Shown: positions 54,139 through 61,975 of the stretch, one piece after another
How the letters are laid out: each line of letters opens with the position of its first letter
How positions within the stretch are numbered: the stretch's first letter is position 1
From: CAMYOC01 sp963704875
GTDB taxonomy: Bacteria > Pseudomonadota > Gammaproteobacteria > Steroidobacterales > XN24
Assembly (NCBI GenBank): GCA_963704875.1
Contig: CAVPIA010000007.1
Span: forward strand, 62,001-126,000
Length of the DNA: 64,000 nt
Direction of reading: 5' to 3'
The notes under the pieces: model-generated
The model's database searches: none
Seen by the model: the letters and a program-made list of their open reading frames with translations, nothing else
What the model was told of the DNA's origin: nothing
Made by a program: the position numbers and the translations under genes

Positions 54139-54342
54139 ATGTCCGTAGCCCGCGTCACTGAAATTACCGCCGAATCGAAATTAGGCTTTGACGACGCCAT
54201 AAAGATGGCCATTGAGCGTGCCCACAAGACCTTGCACTATGTGCGAAGCGCGTGGATTGCAGATCAAGAAGTCACCGTAAGAGACGGAAAAATAGAGGAT
54301 TACAGGGTCCGCTTGAAGGTGACATTCGTGCTCAAGGACTGA
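54139..54342 (+). CDS. Dodecin, flavin-binding dodecamer
   Basis: A 67-residue dodecin, a small dodecameric protein that stores or buffers riboflavin, FMN or other flavins. The pattern VTEITAESKLGFDDAIKMAI, then RAHKTLHYVRSAWIADQEV with the flavin-stacking tryptophan near residue 39, and RVRLKVTFVLKD at the end, is typical of bacterial dodecins. GGAGGAG lies just before the ATG. It stands alone and is convergent with the beta-CASP hydrolase gene. Flavoenzymes are plentiful in the window (NQR, FadH, LpdA), but no direct link can be shown. Confidence 0.93.
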   Translation: MSVARVTEITAESKLGFDDAIKMAIERAHKTLHYVRSAWIADQEVTVRDGKIEDYRVRLKVTFVLKD

Positions 54343-54433
54343 TCCATCAGTCAACGGCAAAACGGGTTTCGCTACAGCCGGGGTCGCCCGCTCATCTCAG
54401 ACAGTTCACCTGGGATAGCTCACCTGCTGTAGC

Positions 54434-55858
54434 TCAGGCCGCAGCTCGCCTCAATGCGTTGGCATCGCTCAGGTCCAGCACCTGGCCGCGGCTGGCGATA
54501 CCCACATCCGCTTGCAGTTCGGAACGCAGCAGGGTGGCCAGCGCTTGCTGCGCCTGATCTTCTCCGTGAACCAGGAACAACGGTGGCCGCCGGGTGAAAC
54601 CGGCGTACCAGTGCAACAAGCCGCGCTGATCGGCGTGGGCTGAGAGGCCACCGATGGTGTGAACCCGGGCCGCGACCTTGACCTGCTCGCCCCACAATTT
54701 GATGTGGTCGGCACCGTCCACGAGCCTCCGGCCCAGCGTGCCATGCGCCTGGTAGCCGACAATGATGATCTGGCAGCCGGCGCGCCAGATGTTGTTCTTG
54801 AGGTGATGCTTGATCCGCCCGCCCTGACACATGCCGCTGCCGGCCACGATAACCGCGCCGTGGTGGATCGCGTTAATGGCCATCGACTGCCTGGCTGTGC
54901 GCGTCGTGCTGAAATGTGGCAATAGTTGCCCCGCTTCGCCTCGTCGGCGCCAAAGCGCCGCTGCTTCCGCATCGTGCAGATGCGCGTAGCGGGCGTAGGT
55001 CTCAGTGGCCTGTATGGCCATCGGGCTGTCCAGGAACACCCGCCAGTCAGCCAGCCCCCAATCTTTCTGATGCTGGCTAAACAGATAGAGCAGTTCCTGG
55101 GTCCGTCCCACCGCAAACGCAGGAATCAGAATATTGCCCCGCTCGTGTCGTGCTTGCCGAAAGATATCGCCAAGCTCACGGACGGTATCGGCCCGCGAGC
55201 GATGCAGTCGGTCGCCATAAGTGCTTTCCATCAGCACCAGATCGGCGTCCGCCACCCGCGCGGGGTCCTGGAGTATGGGAGCGCCTTCCTGCCCGAGATC
55301 ACCGCTGAATACCAGCTTGCGCTGGAGTCCTCCCTCGCGTAGCCACAGTTCCACGATGGCGGATCCCAGAATGTGTCCCGCATCCCGAAAGCAAATTTCG
55401 ACGCCTGGAAGAATCCGCTGGCGCTTGTCGTAGCCAAGCGTCTTGAAGCTGGGCATAGCTGCCATGGCATCGGCAGCGGTGTACAGCGGTCGGATCAACG
55501 GCATGCCTTTGCGCTGACGCTTCCGGTTCTCCGATTCTGCCTCCTTTTCCGCAAGAAACCCCGAATCCTTCAGCATAATGCGGCAAAGGTCACGGGTTGC
55601 ACGCTGAGCGTAAACCGGCCCCGAAAAGCCGTCCCGGATCAGCAATGGCAGACGACCAGAATGGTCGATGTGCGCGTGGCTCAATACAACGGCATCGATG
55701 GCAGATGGATCGAAGGGCCACGGTTCGCGGTTTCGTTGCTCCGACTGGCGGCCGCCCTGGATCAGACCACAGTCAAGCAGGATCTTTTTCTTACCGACTG
55801 TCACCAGGTGACAGGAGCCCGTGACTTCACCTGCTGCGCCGACAAACTCCAGCTTCAT
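54434..55858 (-). CDS. MBL-fold hydrolase with beta-CASP and RMMBL domains
   Basis: A 474-residue metallo-beta-lactamase-fold protein of the CPSF/Int11-like RNA-processing group. The metal-binding motif is LSHAHIDHSGRLPLL (HxHxDH near residue 60). Further ligands lie in FRDAGHILGSA and VLMESTYGDR, and a beta-CASP region starts about residue 230. The C-terminal RMMBL part has GYQAHGTLGRRLVDG, HTIGGLSAHADQRGLL and LVHGEDQAQQALA. It is likely a nuclease on RNA, though the substrate is unknown. It follows the cytochrome c gene by 21 bases. Confidence 0.9.
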   Translation of the reverse strand: MKLEFVGAAGEVTGSCHLVTVGKKKILLDCGLIQGGRQSEQRNREPWPFDPSAIDAVVLSHAHIDHSGRLPLLIRDGFSGPVYAQRATRDLCRIMLKDSGFLAEKEAESENRKRQRKGMPLIRPLYTAADAMAAMPSFKTLGYDKRQRILPGVEICFRDAGHILGSAIVELWLREGGLQRKLVFSGDLGQEGAPILQDPARVADADLVLMESTYGDRLHRSRADTVRELGDIFRQARHERGNILIPAFAVGRTQELLYLFSQHQKDWGLADWRVFLDSPMAIQATETYARYAHLHDAEAAALWRRRGEAGQLLPHFSTTRTARQSMAINAIHHGAVIVAGSGMCQGGRIKHHLKNNIWRAGCQIIIVGYQAHGTLGRRLVDGADHIKLWGEQVKVAARVHTIGGLSAHADQRGLLHWYAGFTRRPPLFLVHGEDQAQQALATLLRSELQADVGIASRGQVLDLSDANALRRAAA

Positions 55859-55879
55859 GGCCTGACCCCAATAGCAAAC

Positions 55880-56479
55880 TCAGGGTTGTTGAGGGCTGGC
55901 ATAGAACTCCACCAGCGCCACCACCTCCTCTTCGCTCAGCGCGTTGAGTCGCTTGAGCATTGCCGCCTCTCCCAGCCGCCGGCCGCTCCGGTAATCCTGC
56001 ATTGCGTTGGCAATATAGATCCGGTTCTGACCACGCAGAATGCTGGCTTCGTCCAGCGGGTCGGATCCACCGAGCGTATGGCAGCCCTCGCATTTCTGTT
56101 CATGTACCTTTTTTCCGACCGCCGCCAGCCTGGCATCGTATTCATTCGCAGCCGCCCCGAACGGTCGTACCGAATAAAACCTTGCCAGCGTGTCCATCTG
56201 GCCATCGGTCAGAGGTTCCGCGACCATACACATATCAAGCTGTGGGCAAGCATTGTCCTGAGCGCAAACCGGCTGTCGACACGGCCGTGCGTGACCACGA
56301 AAGTCGTATAGCGCATTGGCGATCACGACTTCAGGCAGGCCTGCGATATTGGGCACGTCGGGCCACCGACTGATGCCGTCGACACCGTGGCAAGCTGCGC
56401 ACTGCTGGGTCGGCGCTGCCGGATCGGCCGTCGCCGTGCCGCTGATCATAAACATCAGCACCAAACAAAAAATACGCAT
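55880..56479 (-). CDS. Di-haem cytochrome c, c4-like, with a Cys-rich insert
   Basis: A 199-residue periplasmic protein with a signal peptide (RIFCLVLMFMISGTATA). Two haem-binding motifs are present, CAACH at residues 27-31 and CEGCH at residues 130-134. Two homologous domains of about 90 residues each fit cytochrome c4, a donor to terminal oxidases. Between the domains is an unusual cysteine-rich stretch, ARPCRQPVCAQDNACPQLDM, with four extra cysteines in the first domain's C-terminal half. GGGAGGACAGG precedes the ATG. It precedes the beta-CASP gene without a terminator. Confidence 0.85.
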   Translation of the reverse strand: MRIFCLVLMFMISGTATADPAAPTQQCAACHGVDGISRWPDVPNIAGLPEVVIANALYDFRGHARPCRQPVCAQDNACPQLDMCMVAEPLTDGQMDTLARFYSVRPFGAAANEYDARLAAVGKKVHEQKCEGCHTLGGSDPLDEASILRGQNRIYIANAMQDYRSGRRLGEAAMLKRLNALSEEEVVALVEFYASPQQP

Positions 56480-56644
56480 CCTGTCCTCCCTTCCCTGCGC
56501 CGGGATATTTTTGGTTCTACATAGTACTTAGCAGCACCGCGGGCCCGCTGCAAACCGGATGCTGCCGTTTCGCGCTCATCGATAACCGGCTTAACAGACC
56601 AGCGCTTGCCCCCGTCTGTGTGAGCCGAGTATGGTCTTTCGCCC

Positions 56645-57202
56645 ATGAACATTCATAACACACGCTTTGGCATCGCGGGCTGCCTGTGCCTGCTGGGCGC
56701 AGTTTCTCTCACGGCAGCATGTCACAGCGGTGCCGGCACGCGCGACAAAACCACCGTTCAGGCAGCCGATACCGCGGATTCTGCGCAGGGCGAGACAGCA
56801 CGCTGCAGCGACCTTGCGGCTGCCGAAGCCGTCTATGTGCATTACCTGTTCGCGAACAATCACTCCGCAATCGGTGCTGACGCGGCAGTGGTCTACATTG
56901 AGTTCCCCGGGGGGGCTGACCCGGCGCCCGGTTTTTTCGCGCGGATAAGCGACTTCCCTGTGCCCACAGCCCCGGCAAGCCATGCGATCACTGATGAAGC
57001 CGGAACCCTGATTGAGCCGGCGAGCGGTCGGCGGGCACTGATGCTGCAGATTCGTTCCGCTCGGCTGCTCGGCCCGGGACGAGCAGAAATCGACGGGGGT
57101 TATCTTGAGGCGTCTCAGAGCGGATCGCAGGCCAGCTATCAAATGCGTTGCACAAACGATGGGTGGACCGTCGTTTCCACCGGGCCCCTGAAGATTTCCT
57201 GA
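56645..57202 (+). CDS. Hypothetical lipoprotein
   Basis: A 185-residue protein of unknown family. The N-terminus has a signal sequence (GIAGCLCLLGAVSLTAAC) with a lipobox ending at a cysteine near residue 26, so it is probably lipid-anchored. The remainder is polar with two later cysteines (ARCSDL and MRCTNDG) that could pair, and tryptophan near the end. No domain is recognised. It diverges from the cytochrome c gene. Its stop lies within a short tandem repeat that would alter its C-terminus if copy number changed. Confidence 0.55.
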   Translation: MNIHNTRFGIAGCLCLLGAVSLTAACHSGAGTRDKTTVQAADTADSAQGETARCSDLAAAEAVYVHYLFANNHSAIGADAAVVYIEFPGGADPAPGFFARISDFPVPTAPASHAITDEAGTLIEPASGRRALMLQIRSARLLGPGRAEIDGGYLEASQSGSQASYQMRCTNDGWTVVSTGPLKIS

Positions 57203-57231
57203 TTGAGATTTCCTGATGAAGATTTCCTGAC
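57190..57231 (+). repeat. Three tandem copies of a 13-14-base repeat
   Basis: GAAGATTTCCTGAT, GAGATTTCCTGAT and GAAGATTTCCTGAC follow one another at 57190-57231, with a single T between the first two. The first copy contains the stop codon of the hypothetical lipoprotein gene. No function is apparent; replication slippage is the likely origin. Confidence 0.85.
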
Positions 57232-57422
57232 CCGCCTCCAAGCCTGAGGCCCGGCATCGAAGCCGACTTCCACGCGCCACCAGGTGTGAACTGCGTCACG
57301 AAACCAGCGGACAAAGCATATTTGTGCCCAAAGCGGCAAATTTCCGCATTGCGGGAACCGGGTAATTTTGTTCTAGTCGTAGTTCACTAATCCTGAGCCG
57401 CTCCCCCCGGCAGGATGTATGT

Positions 57423-59516
57423 ATGAAAATATCTCGTCGCCGCTCCGGCCGACATGCCAGCTTTGCTGCCGTTGCAGCGGCCATCCTGATGACCGTGGCC
57501 GCTGCCGCATCGGCCGCGTCAGAGCCAGCTGCGAGCGGCGTCCGGATTCTCAATCATGAAAATCTGGTCCAGATCAGCGAATTCAGTCGCGCCGGCGCTG
57601 ACACGACCGGCCTGCAACAAAAGGCACTGGTTGAGAGATTGAGTTTCCAGGCCTTTGGTCGGGAATTCGCTGTCACACTGCAGGACAATGCCGCGCTGCT
57701 CACCGAGAGCGCCAGGCTGGCGCAAAAACCAGGCAGCGGCACCCGCTACACCCTGCTAAAGGGTTCGCTGGAGAATCATCCCGACTCCTGGGTTCGCCTC
57801 ACATTGATCGATGATCCGGCATCCGGGCCGAGATGGCTTGGCGTAATCTGGGATGGACAGACGTGGTTCTCCATTGCATCTGCACAGAGTCTCGCTGGCG
57901 CGCTGGTACAGCCGCTGGATCCAAACGCAAGCCATGTGATCTACCGGCTTGAGGACACGCTCATCGAGCCGGGCTCGATGAGTTGCGGAACCGATATGGA
58001 GGCGGAGCCGGTTCAATCGGCGGCCATGTCCTATCAGAAGCTGGTCGCCGAGCTCCAGGACAATGCGTTACCTAACGCGGCTGGCGCGACGCAGGAAATC
58101 CTGTTGTCCGCGATTGGCGACGGACCCTTCGTGGAGAGTTTTGGTGCCGACAGCGAAGCGGCCTTGCTGGCCCGTTTCAATGTCGTCGATGGTATCTTCA
58201 GTGAACAGGTCGGGGTTCAGATCCGGGTCAGTGATCTGCGGCTGTATCAACCAGGGGACACCACGTTTACGGAGAGCGAATCCGGCGCCCTGCTGGACCA
58301 GCTGACGGATCTCAGAGCCTCGACACCCAGCCTGCAGGCCACCGGCGTGACACATCTGTTCACCGGGCGCGACCTCGATGGCACCACCGTCGGCGTGGCG
58401 TATCTGGATGCATTGTGCAGCAGCCGATACAGCACCGGTCTGTCCGAGGCGCGTCGGAACCTGACCAGCGATGCATTGATCGCCGCCCATGAGATTGGAC
58501 ACAATTTCGGTGCGCCGCACGACGGTGATCCGGATGACGGCTGTGGCAACACGCCAGAGACCTTCATCATGGCGCCGAGCGGTAACGGCAGCAATCAATT
58601 CTCAGCCTGCAGCCTGCAGCAGATGCAGCCCTCGATCAATGCCGCCAGTTGCATCACCGACCTGAGTTCGGTTGACGTCAGCGTCAGTCACCAGGCTGCG
58701 AACAGCCAGGGCCTGATCACCCGGTCGATATCTCACACGGTACGGGTTGTGAACAGCGGCAGTCAGACCGCGAGCAATCTGGTACTCGACATCGTCGTCC
58801 CGGCCGGCCTCGAGGTTGTTTCCACGTTGCCCACGCTGGGCAATTGCGCGCAGGCAGCAGGTGGCGTGAGCTGCAGCATCGCTGCGCTTCCGGCCGGCGC
58901 TGAGGCCAACGTTTTATTTGCCTTTAGCAGCGACGTGCCCGGTAATTATCCGATCGCCGCAAGCGTTCAGGCGGACGGCGACAACTCTCCCGCAAACAAC
59001 AGCGCGAGCGCCTCCATCGAGGCGCAGCCGGCCGTGGATCTGAGCGTGGAATTCAGTGGTGGCAACGTCACTCTGATCCAGAATGCCAGCAACAGCGCCG
59101 CCCTCACCGTCCGCAACAGCAACGTACTTGCCGCGTCGGCGGTGACCGTTTCGGTCTCGGCCGTGGCAGGCATGACCGTCAACTCGGCCAGCACACCGGC
59201 CGGCAGCTGCACGATAGTGGGCGGGGTGCGGGCCGACTGTCAGATTGGCAGCCTGGCGATCGGGGCTGGCGTAAACGTCAACGTCAACGTTACCGGCACG
59301 CAGACCGGCAGTTTTGACCTGATCGCGACGGTCAATTCGGCCGAGGCAGATCTGGACGACAACAACAATATCAGCGTCAAACCCTATACCGTATCTGCCC
59401 AGGCCCCTGCGCCAGCGGGCGGCGGCGGTGACGGGGGTGGTGGCGGTGGTTCGACCGATCTGATCTGGCTGATGCTCGCTTTGTTGTCCGGCCTGACGCC
59501 CAGGTTTCGACAATGA
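57423..59516 (+). CDS. Secreted M12-like metalloprotease with GlyGly-CTERM-like tail
   Basis: A 697-residue secreted protein. A signal peptide ends near residue 30 (SAASEPA). A propeptide-like region leads to a reprolysin-type zinc site, AAHEIGHNFGAPHDGDP, with His356, Glu357, His360 and His366. Two Greek-key beta-domains follow (about 420-650), of DUF11/CARDB type, with HTVRVVNSGSQTASNLVLD and NSAALTVRNSNVLAA. The C-terminus is GGGGDGGGGGG, a hydrophobic helix (LIWLMLALLSG) and basic residues, which matches a GlyGly-CTERM sorting signal cleaved by rhombosortase. GGCAGGA precedes the ATG. It is probably exported and released. Confidence 0.85.
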   Translation: MKISRRRSGRHASFAAVAAAILMTVAAAASAASEPAASGVRILNHENLVQISEFSRAGADTTGLQQKALVERLSFQAFGREFAVTLQDNAALLTESARLAQKPGSGTRYTLLKGSLENHPDSWVRLTLIDDPASGPRWLGVIWDGQTWFSIASAQSLAGALVQPLDPNASHVIYRLEDTLIEPGSMSCGTDMEAEPVQSAAMSYQKLVAELQDNALPNAAGATQEILLSAIGDGPFVESFGADSEAALLARFNVVDGIFSEQVGVQIRVSDLRLYQPGDTTFTESESGALLDQLTDLRASTPSLQATGVTHLFTGRDLDGTTVGVAYLDALCSSRYSTGLSEARRNLTSDALIAAHEIGHNFGAPHDGDPDDGCGNTPETFIMAPSGNGSNQFSACSLQQMQPSINAASCITDLSSVDVSVSHQAANSQGLITRSISHTVRVVNSGSQTASNLVLDIVVPAGLEVVSTLPTLGNCAQAAGGVSCSIAALPAGAEANVLFAFSSDVPGNYPIAASVQADGDNSPANNSASASIEAQPAVDLSVEFSGGNVTLIQNASNSAALTVRNSNVLAASAVTVSVSAVAGMTVNSASTPAGSCTIVGGVRADCQIGSLAIGAGVNVNVNVTGTQTGSFDLIATVNSAEADLDDNNNISVKPYTVSAQAPAPAGGGGDGGGGGGSTDLIWLMLALLSGLTPRFRQ

Positions 59517-59591
59517 CGCGCCAGCGCTGATTTGGTGGCGGGGTGATGGCGGCTAATGACCAGATGACCCGCAGACGATGAAAAAGCGATC

Positions 59592-60275
59592 TTAGACCAG
59601 CATATTCCTGGCGCTGGCCACGACTTCGTCGGCGCGCTTGCTCTTCTCCTCCGGTGTGGCGCTTGAATCCGGCACCGCCTGGCCTCGTTGAACCGCGGGC
59701 CTCGCGGCAACGGCCGCGAGCCAGCGCTCCAGGTGGGTCAGTCCCTCGATGCCGACGCCTGACCACTCATGGCTTCGCGCCCAACACCAGTTGGCGATAT
59801 CCGCAATCGAATATTCGCCAGCCAGGTATTCGACATTAGCCAGACGATGGTCCAGCACCTCCAGAAGACGTCGCGCTTCCCGCTGATAGCGGTTGATCGC
59901 ATACGGGATTTTCTCATCGGCATAGCGGTAAAAGACGTTGGCCTGGCCCATCATCGGACCCAGCCCACCCATCTGAAACATCAGCCACTGCATGACCAGG
60001 GATTCGTTGTCCGGGCCGTCGCCGGCAAGCCGGCCTGCCTTGCGCGCGAGGTAAACGAGGATGGCTCCGGACTCAAATACCGCAAAGTCGTCATTGTCGT
60101 GATCGATGATCGCCGGAATACGGCCGTTGGGATTGATCGCCAAAAACCACGGCTGTTTCTGCTCCTGCTCGCCCAGCTTGATGGGCCGCACCGTATACGG
60201 CAGTTCCAGCTCCTCCAGCGCAATCGAGGCCTTTATCCCGTTCGGCGTAGAGGCTGTGAACAGTTCGATGCTCAT
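59592..60275 (-). CDS. Glutathione S-transferase family protein
   Basis: A 227-residue thioredoxin-fold/GST protein, starting MSIELFTASTPNGIKASIAL, then PNGRIPAIIDHD (cis-proline) and FESGAILVYLARKAG (Ser for glutathione gamma-Glu). It has the all-helical C-terminal domain with EYSIADIANWCWARSHEW. The pattern resembles YfcG/Nu-type GSTs that act as disulfide reductases. No signal peptide. It is convergent with the protease gene and lies 40 bases downstream of tRNA-Arg on the same strand. Confidence 0.9.
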   Translation of the reverse strand: MSIELFTASTPNGIKASIALEELELPYTVRPIKLGEQEQKQPWFLAINPNGRIPAIIDHDNDDFAVFESGAILVYLARKAGRLAGDGPDNESLVMQWLMFQMGGLGPMMGQANVFYRYADEKIPYAINRYQREARRLLEVLDHRLANVEYLAGEYSIADIANWCWARSHEWSGVGIEGLTHLERWLAAVAARPAVQRGQAVPDSSATPEEKSKRADEVVASARNMLV

Positions 60276-60315
60276 TCGTCTGCTTGCTCCACGATGGGTG
60301 TTGGTTCGCTAAAGA

Positions 60316-60392
60316 TGGTGCCCCGACCAGGACTCGAACCTGGGACCTTCCGCTTAGGAGGCGGACGCTCTATCCGGCTGAGCTACCGGGGC
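60316..60392 (-). tRNA. tRNA-Arg (anticodon CCT)
   Basis: The 77-nt minus-strand sequence folds fully: acceptor GCCCCGG/TCGGGGC, D-arm GCTC-AGCCGGATA-GAGC, anticodon stem TCCGC/GCGGA with loop CTCCTAA (anticodon CCT), T-arm CCAGG-TTCGAGT-CCTGG, discriminator A and encoded CCA. Its first 16 bases and upstream flank are duplicated further upstream. Confidence 0.97.
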
Positions 60393-60513
60393 AGAGGGCG
60401 AAGTTTCCTTTGAATGGCGCTGCGTTTCAAACCGGCAGCGCTGGCGCGCTGCAGGACGCTCCCCTCGGCTGACGCCTCGGGCCCAGCCACTCGCCGATAG
60501 GCGAGCGGCGTTC
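60377..60513 (-). repeat. 137-bp direct repeat, copy 1 (flank and 5' end of tRNA-Arg)
   Basis: This copy covers the first 16 bases of tRNA-Arg and about 120 bases upstream of it. It is repeated at 60570-60706 at a constant offset of 193 bases with four mismatches. It contains strong potential hairpins, for example CTCGCC-GATA-GGCGAG at 60490-60505 and GGCAGCGC-style palindromes around 60435. Confidence 0.95.
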
Positions 60514-60569
60514 TCTCCTGCCCGAGCAGTGCTCGGGCTTGCCGCTGCGCGGCAACCGTCGCTCACCCA
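60514..60569 (-). other. Spacer with two strong hairpins after the tRNA remnant
   Basis: Between the two 137-bp copies, GCCCGAG-CAGTG-CTCGGGC and TTGCCG-CTGCG-CGGCAA are two adjacent perfect hairpins. Read on the minus strand they follow a tRNA-like 5' piece. No T-run follows either, so they are not ordinary terminators. No gene. Confidence 0.8.
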
Positions 60570-60706
60570 GCTGAGCTACCGGGGCAGAGGGCGAAGTTTC
60601 CTTTGAATGGCGCTGCGTTTCAAACCGGCAGCGCTGGCGCGCTGCAGGACGCTCCCCTCGGCTGACACCTCGGGCCCGGCCACTCGCCGCCAGGCGAGCG
60701 GCGTTC
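60570..60706 (-). repeat. 137-bp direct repeat, copy 2, with tRNA 5' remnant
   Basis: Second copy of the tRNA-Arg flank. Its downstream end has the same 16 tRNA bases, and the match to a tRNA D-arm continues loosely into the spacer (AGCTCAGCTGGGTGAGCGAC against AGCTCAGCCGGATAGAGCGTC). It then stops before any anticodon arm. It is therefore a truncated tRNA-like remnant rather than a second gene. Bases 60707-60870 upstream hold no supported gene. Confidence 0.85.
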
Positions 60707-60883
60707 AGATCTGCGCAAACCAGGGTTGATTGGACGCGCGGCGTTCATCAAGGCGCCAAGGTTACAACAGGCCGGTTCCGTGAGTAAGGGTCGGCTCCGC
60801 GTCGAGCATCTCGCTGGCGGCCAAGCGCTGCAGCTCAGCGATGCAATCGGGGCAGGTGCCGCGCTTCATTTACCACAGGCAAA

Positions 60884-60909
60884 AAGAACCCCGCACTAGG
60901 CGGGGCTCA
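60884..60909 (-). terminator. Rho-independent terminator of the PEP-CTERM gene
   Basis: On the minus strand, AGCCCCGC-CTAGT-GCGGGGTT forms a GC-rich stem with a five-base loop, followed directly by CTTTTT. It lies about 28 bases after the PEP-CTERM stop codon. Confidence 0.85.
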
Positions 60910-60936
60910 TAATTACTTCTTGTTGTTGTTTAGCTA

Positions 60937-61455
60937 TCAGGCAAGCTTGCGCCGTCTCAGGCCCATACCAACCAGGCCGAGGCCGAGCAGCGCCAAGGTA
61001 GTGGGTTCGGGTACGCCCACTGCTTGCAGGCTCCAGTTCTGTGCTACGAATTCACCGCCCCCAGCGAAGCTTGAGCTAAATCCGAAATCGTCCTCGAGAT
61101 AAAACAAAAAACCCTCTACACATTCATCGGTATCGCACGCAATCAGATCCATGACTGCGCCACTTATTGACAGGATGCCTGGACCCAACCCCGTAAAACT
61201 TCCCGCAACTGAATACTCGCTAAAGGGCCCAACAAACGGCAACGGGAAAACATCACTGCCATCCAATTGCGGGGTACCCAGGATCGCGGAGACGAGGACA
61301 GTATCATTGTCGCCCTGAAGCTCGCCCTCAAGCTCGCCGGACAAGATCCCGAACCCGGTGACATACGAGAATGTGAATACGCCGGCATTCGCCGCCATCG
61401 GCCCCAGCGCCATCAGCAAGCCTACTGCCAAAACTGCTTTCATTCTTGTTTTCAT
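60937..61455 (-). CDS. PEP-CTERM sorting-domain protein
   Basis: A 172-residue exported protein. A signal peptide (KAVLAVGLLMALGPMAANA) is followed by a beta-rich domain of about 120 residues with GDNDTVLVSAILG and GFLFYLEDDFGFSSSF. The C-terminal sorting signal is VPEPTTLALLGLGLVGMGL plus RRRKLA: the PEP motif, a membrane helix and a basic end. Such proteins are processed by exosortase and exported to the surface or matrix. The ATG at 61455 has GGGGAG four bases upstream in GGGGAGAGCA. A sigma-54-like site lies upstream and a terminator follows. The function of the passenger domain is unknown. Confidence 0.9.
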   Translation of the reverse strand: MKTRMKAVLAVGLLMALGPMAANAGVFTFSYVTGFGILSGELEGELQGDNDTVLVSAILGTPQLDGSDVFPLPFVGPFSEYSVAGSFTGLGPGILSISGAVMDLIACDTDECVEGFLFYLEDDFGFSSSFAGGGEFVAQNWSLQAVGVPEPTTLALLGLGLVGMGLRRRKLA

Positions 61456-61498
61456 TGCTCTCCCCACTGACAAAATCAAAAACCCGGTGAAAAGCAAA

Positions 61499-61514
61499 CC
61501 AATATTCGTGCCAG
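61499..61514 (-). promoter_or_regulatory. Sigma-54-like (-24/-12) promoter of the PEP-CTERM gene
   Basis: On the minus strand, CTGGCACG-AATA-TTGG fits the consensus TGGCACG-N4-TTGC, with the right ten-base gap between the -24 GG and the -12 G; only the last C is G. It would start transcription near 61488, about 33 bases before the ATG. PEP-CTERM genes have been reported to depend on RpoN with the PrsK/PrsR system, which supports the reading. Confidence 0.5.
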
Positions 61515-61975
61515 AATTATAAATGGCTTATATTACGATGGCTTGCACACCACACCTAAACTCGGCGTTGCAGCAAATGTAAAGTAATCCGACACCAAAA
61601 CAGCCAAATCAGGTCGAATTGCCGCACCCTCGTCGCATCCCGTCCGCCATCATCGGCAGCCGCTCATCCGGGCAGTCCGGGCAGCTGTCGCGGGCTTCCT
61701 TTTCGGCCAGGCATCGGCCAACTCGGCGGCGGTCAGCACCATCAGTTCCTCGTGGGCGATCATCTGATCCTGACGCATGTGGGTGCCGGAGTTCTCATCC
61801 GTCCCTCTGCGTCTCTAGTCGGCAGCCCGCACCCGTCCGACCCCTGCCCCGCCTCCCGAATTCACCCGCGGATTTAAACCCTTGGCGCTGCCGGCGCATC
61901 AGAGTCTGAAACGGGCTTTTGCGACCAAAGCCCGGCGGCAGACATCTGGTTGAAAAGGGAGTCGTAGTCCAGCGT
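61515..61975. other. 461-base region between PEP-CTERM and HlyD genes
   Basis: No gene is supported. The first 100 bases are A+T-rich and could hold activator sites for the sigma-54-like promoter. The middle (61620-61780) contains, on the minus strand, an apparently frame-broken small coding sequence (see findings). Confidence 0.5.

Noticed and set aside
60354..60566. Minus-strand frame across tRNA-Arg and its repeat
   Set aside because: It reads through the tRNA gene and structured repeat. Such frames are common false predictions beside tRNAs.
60762..60869. Minus-strand 35-codon frame beginning MKRGTCPDC
   Set aside because: It has no ribosome-binding site and lies just downstream of the PEP-CTERM terminator. 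It is kept only as a possible remnant in the findings.
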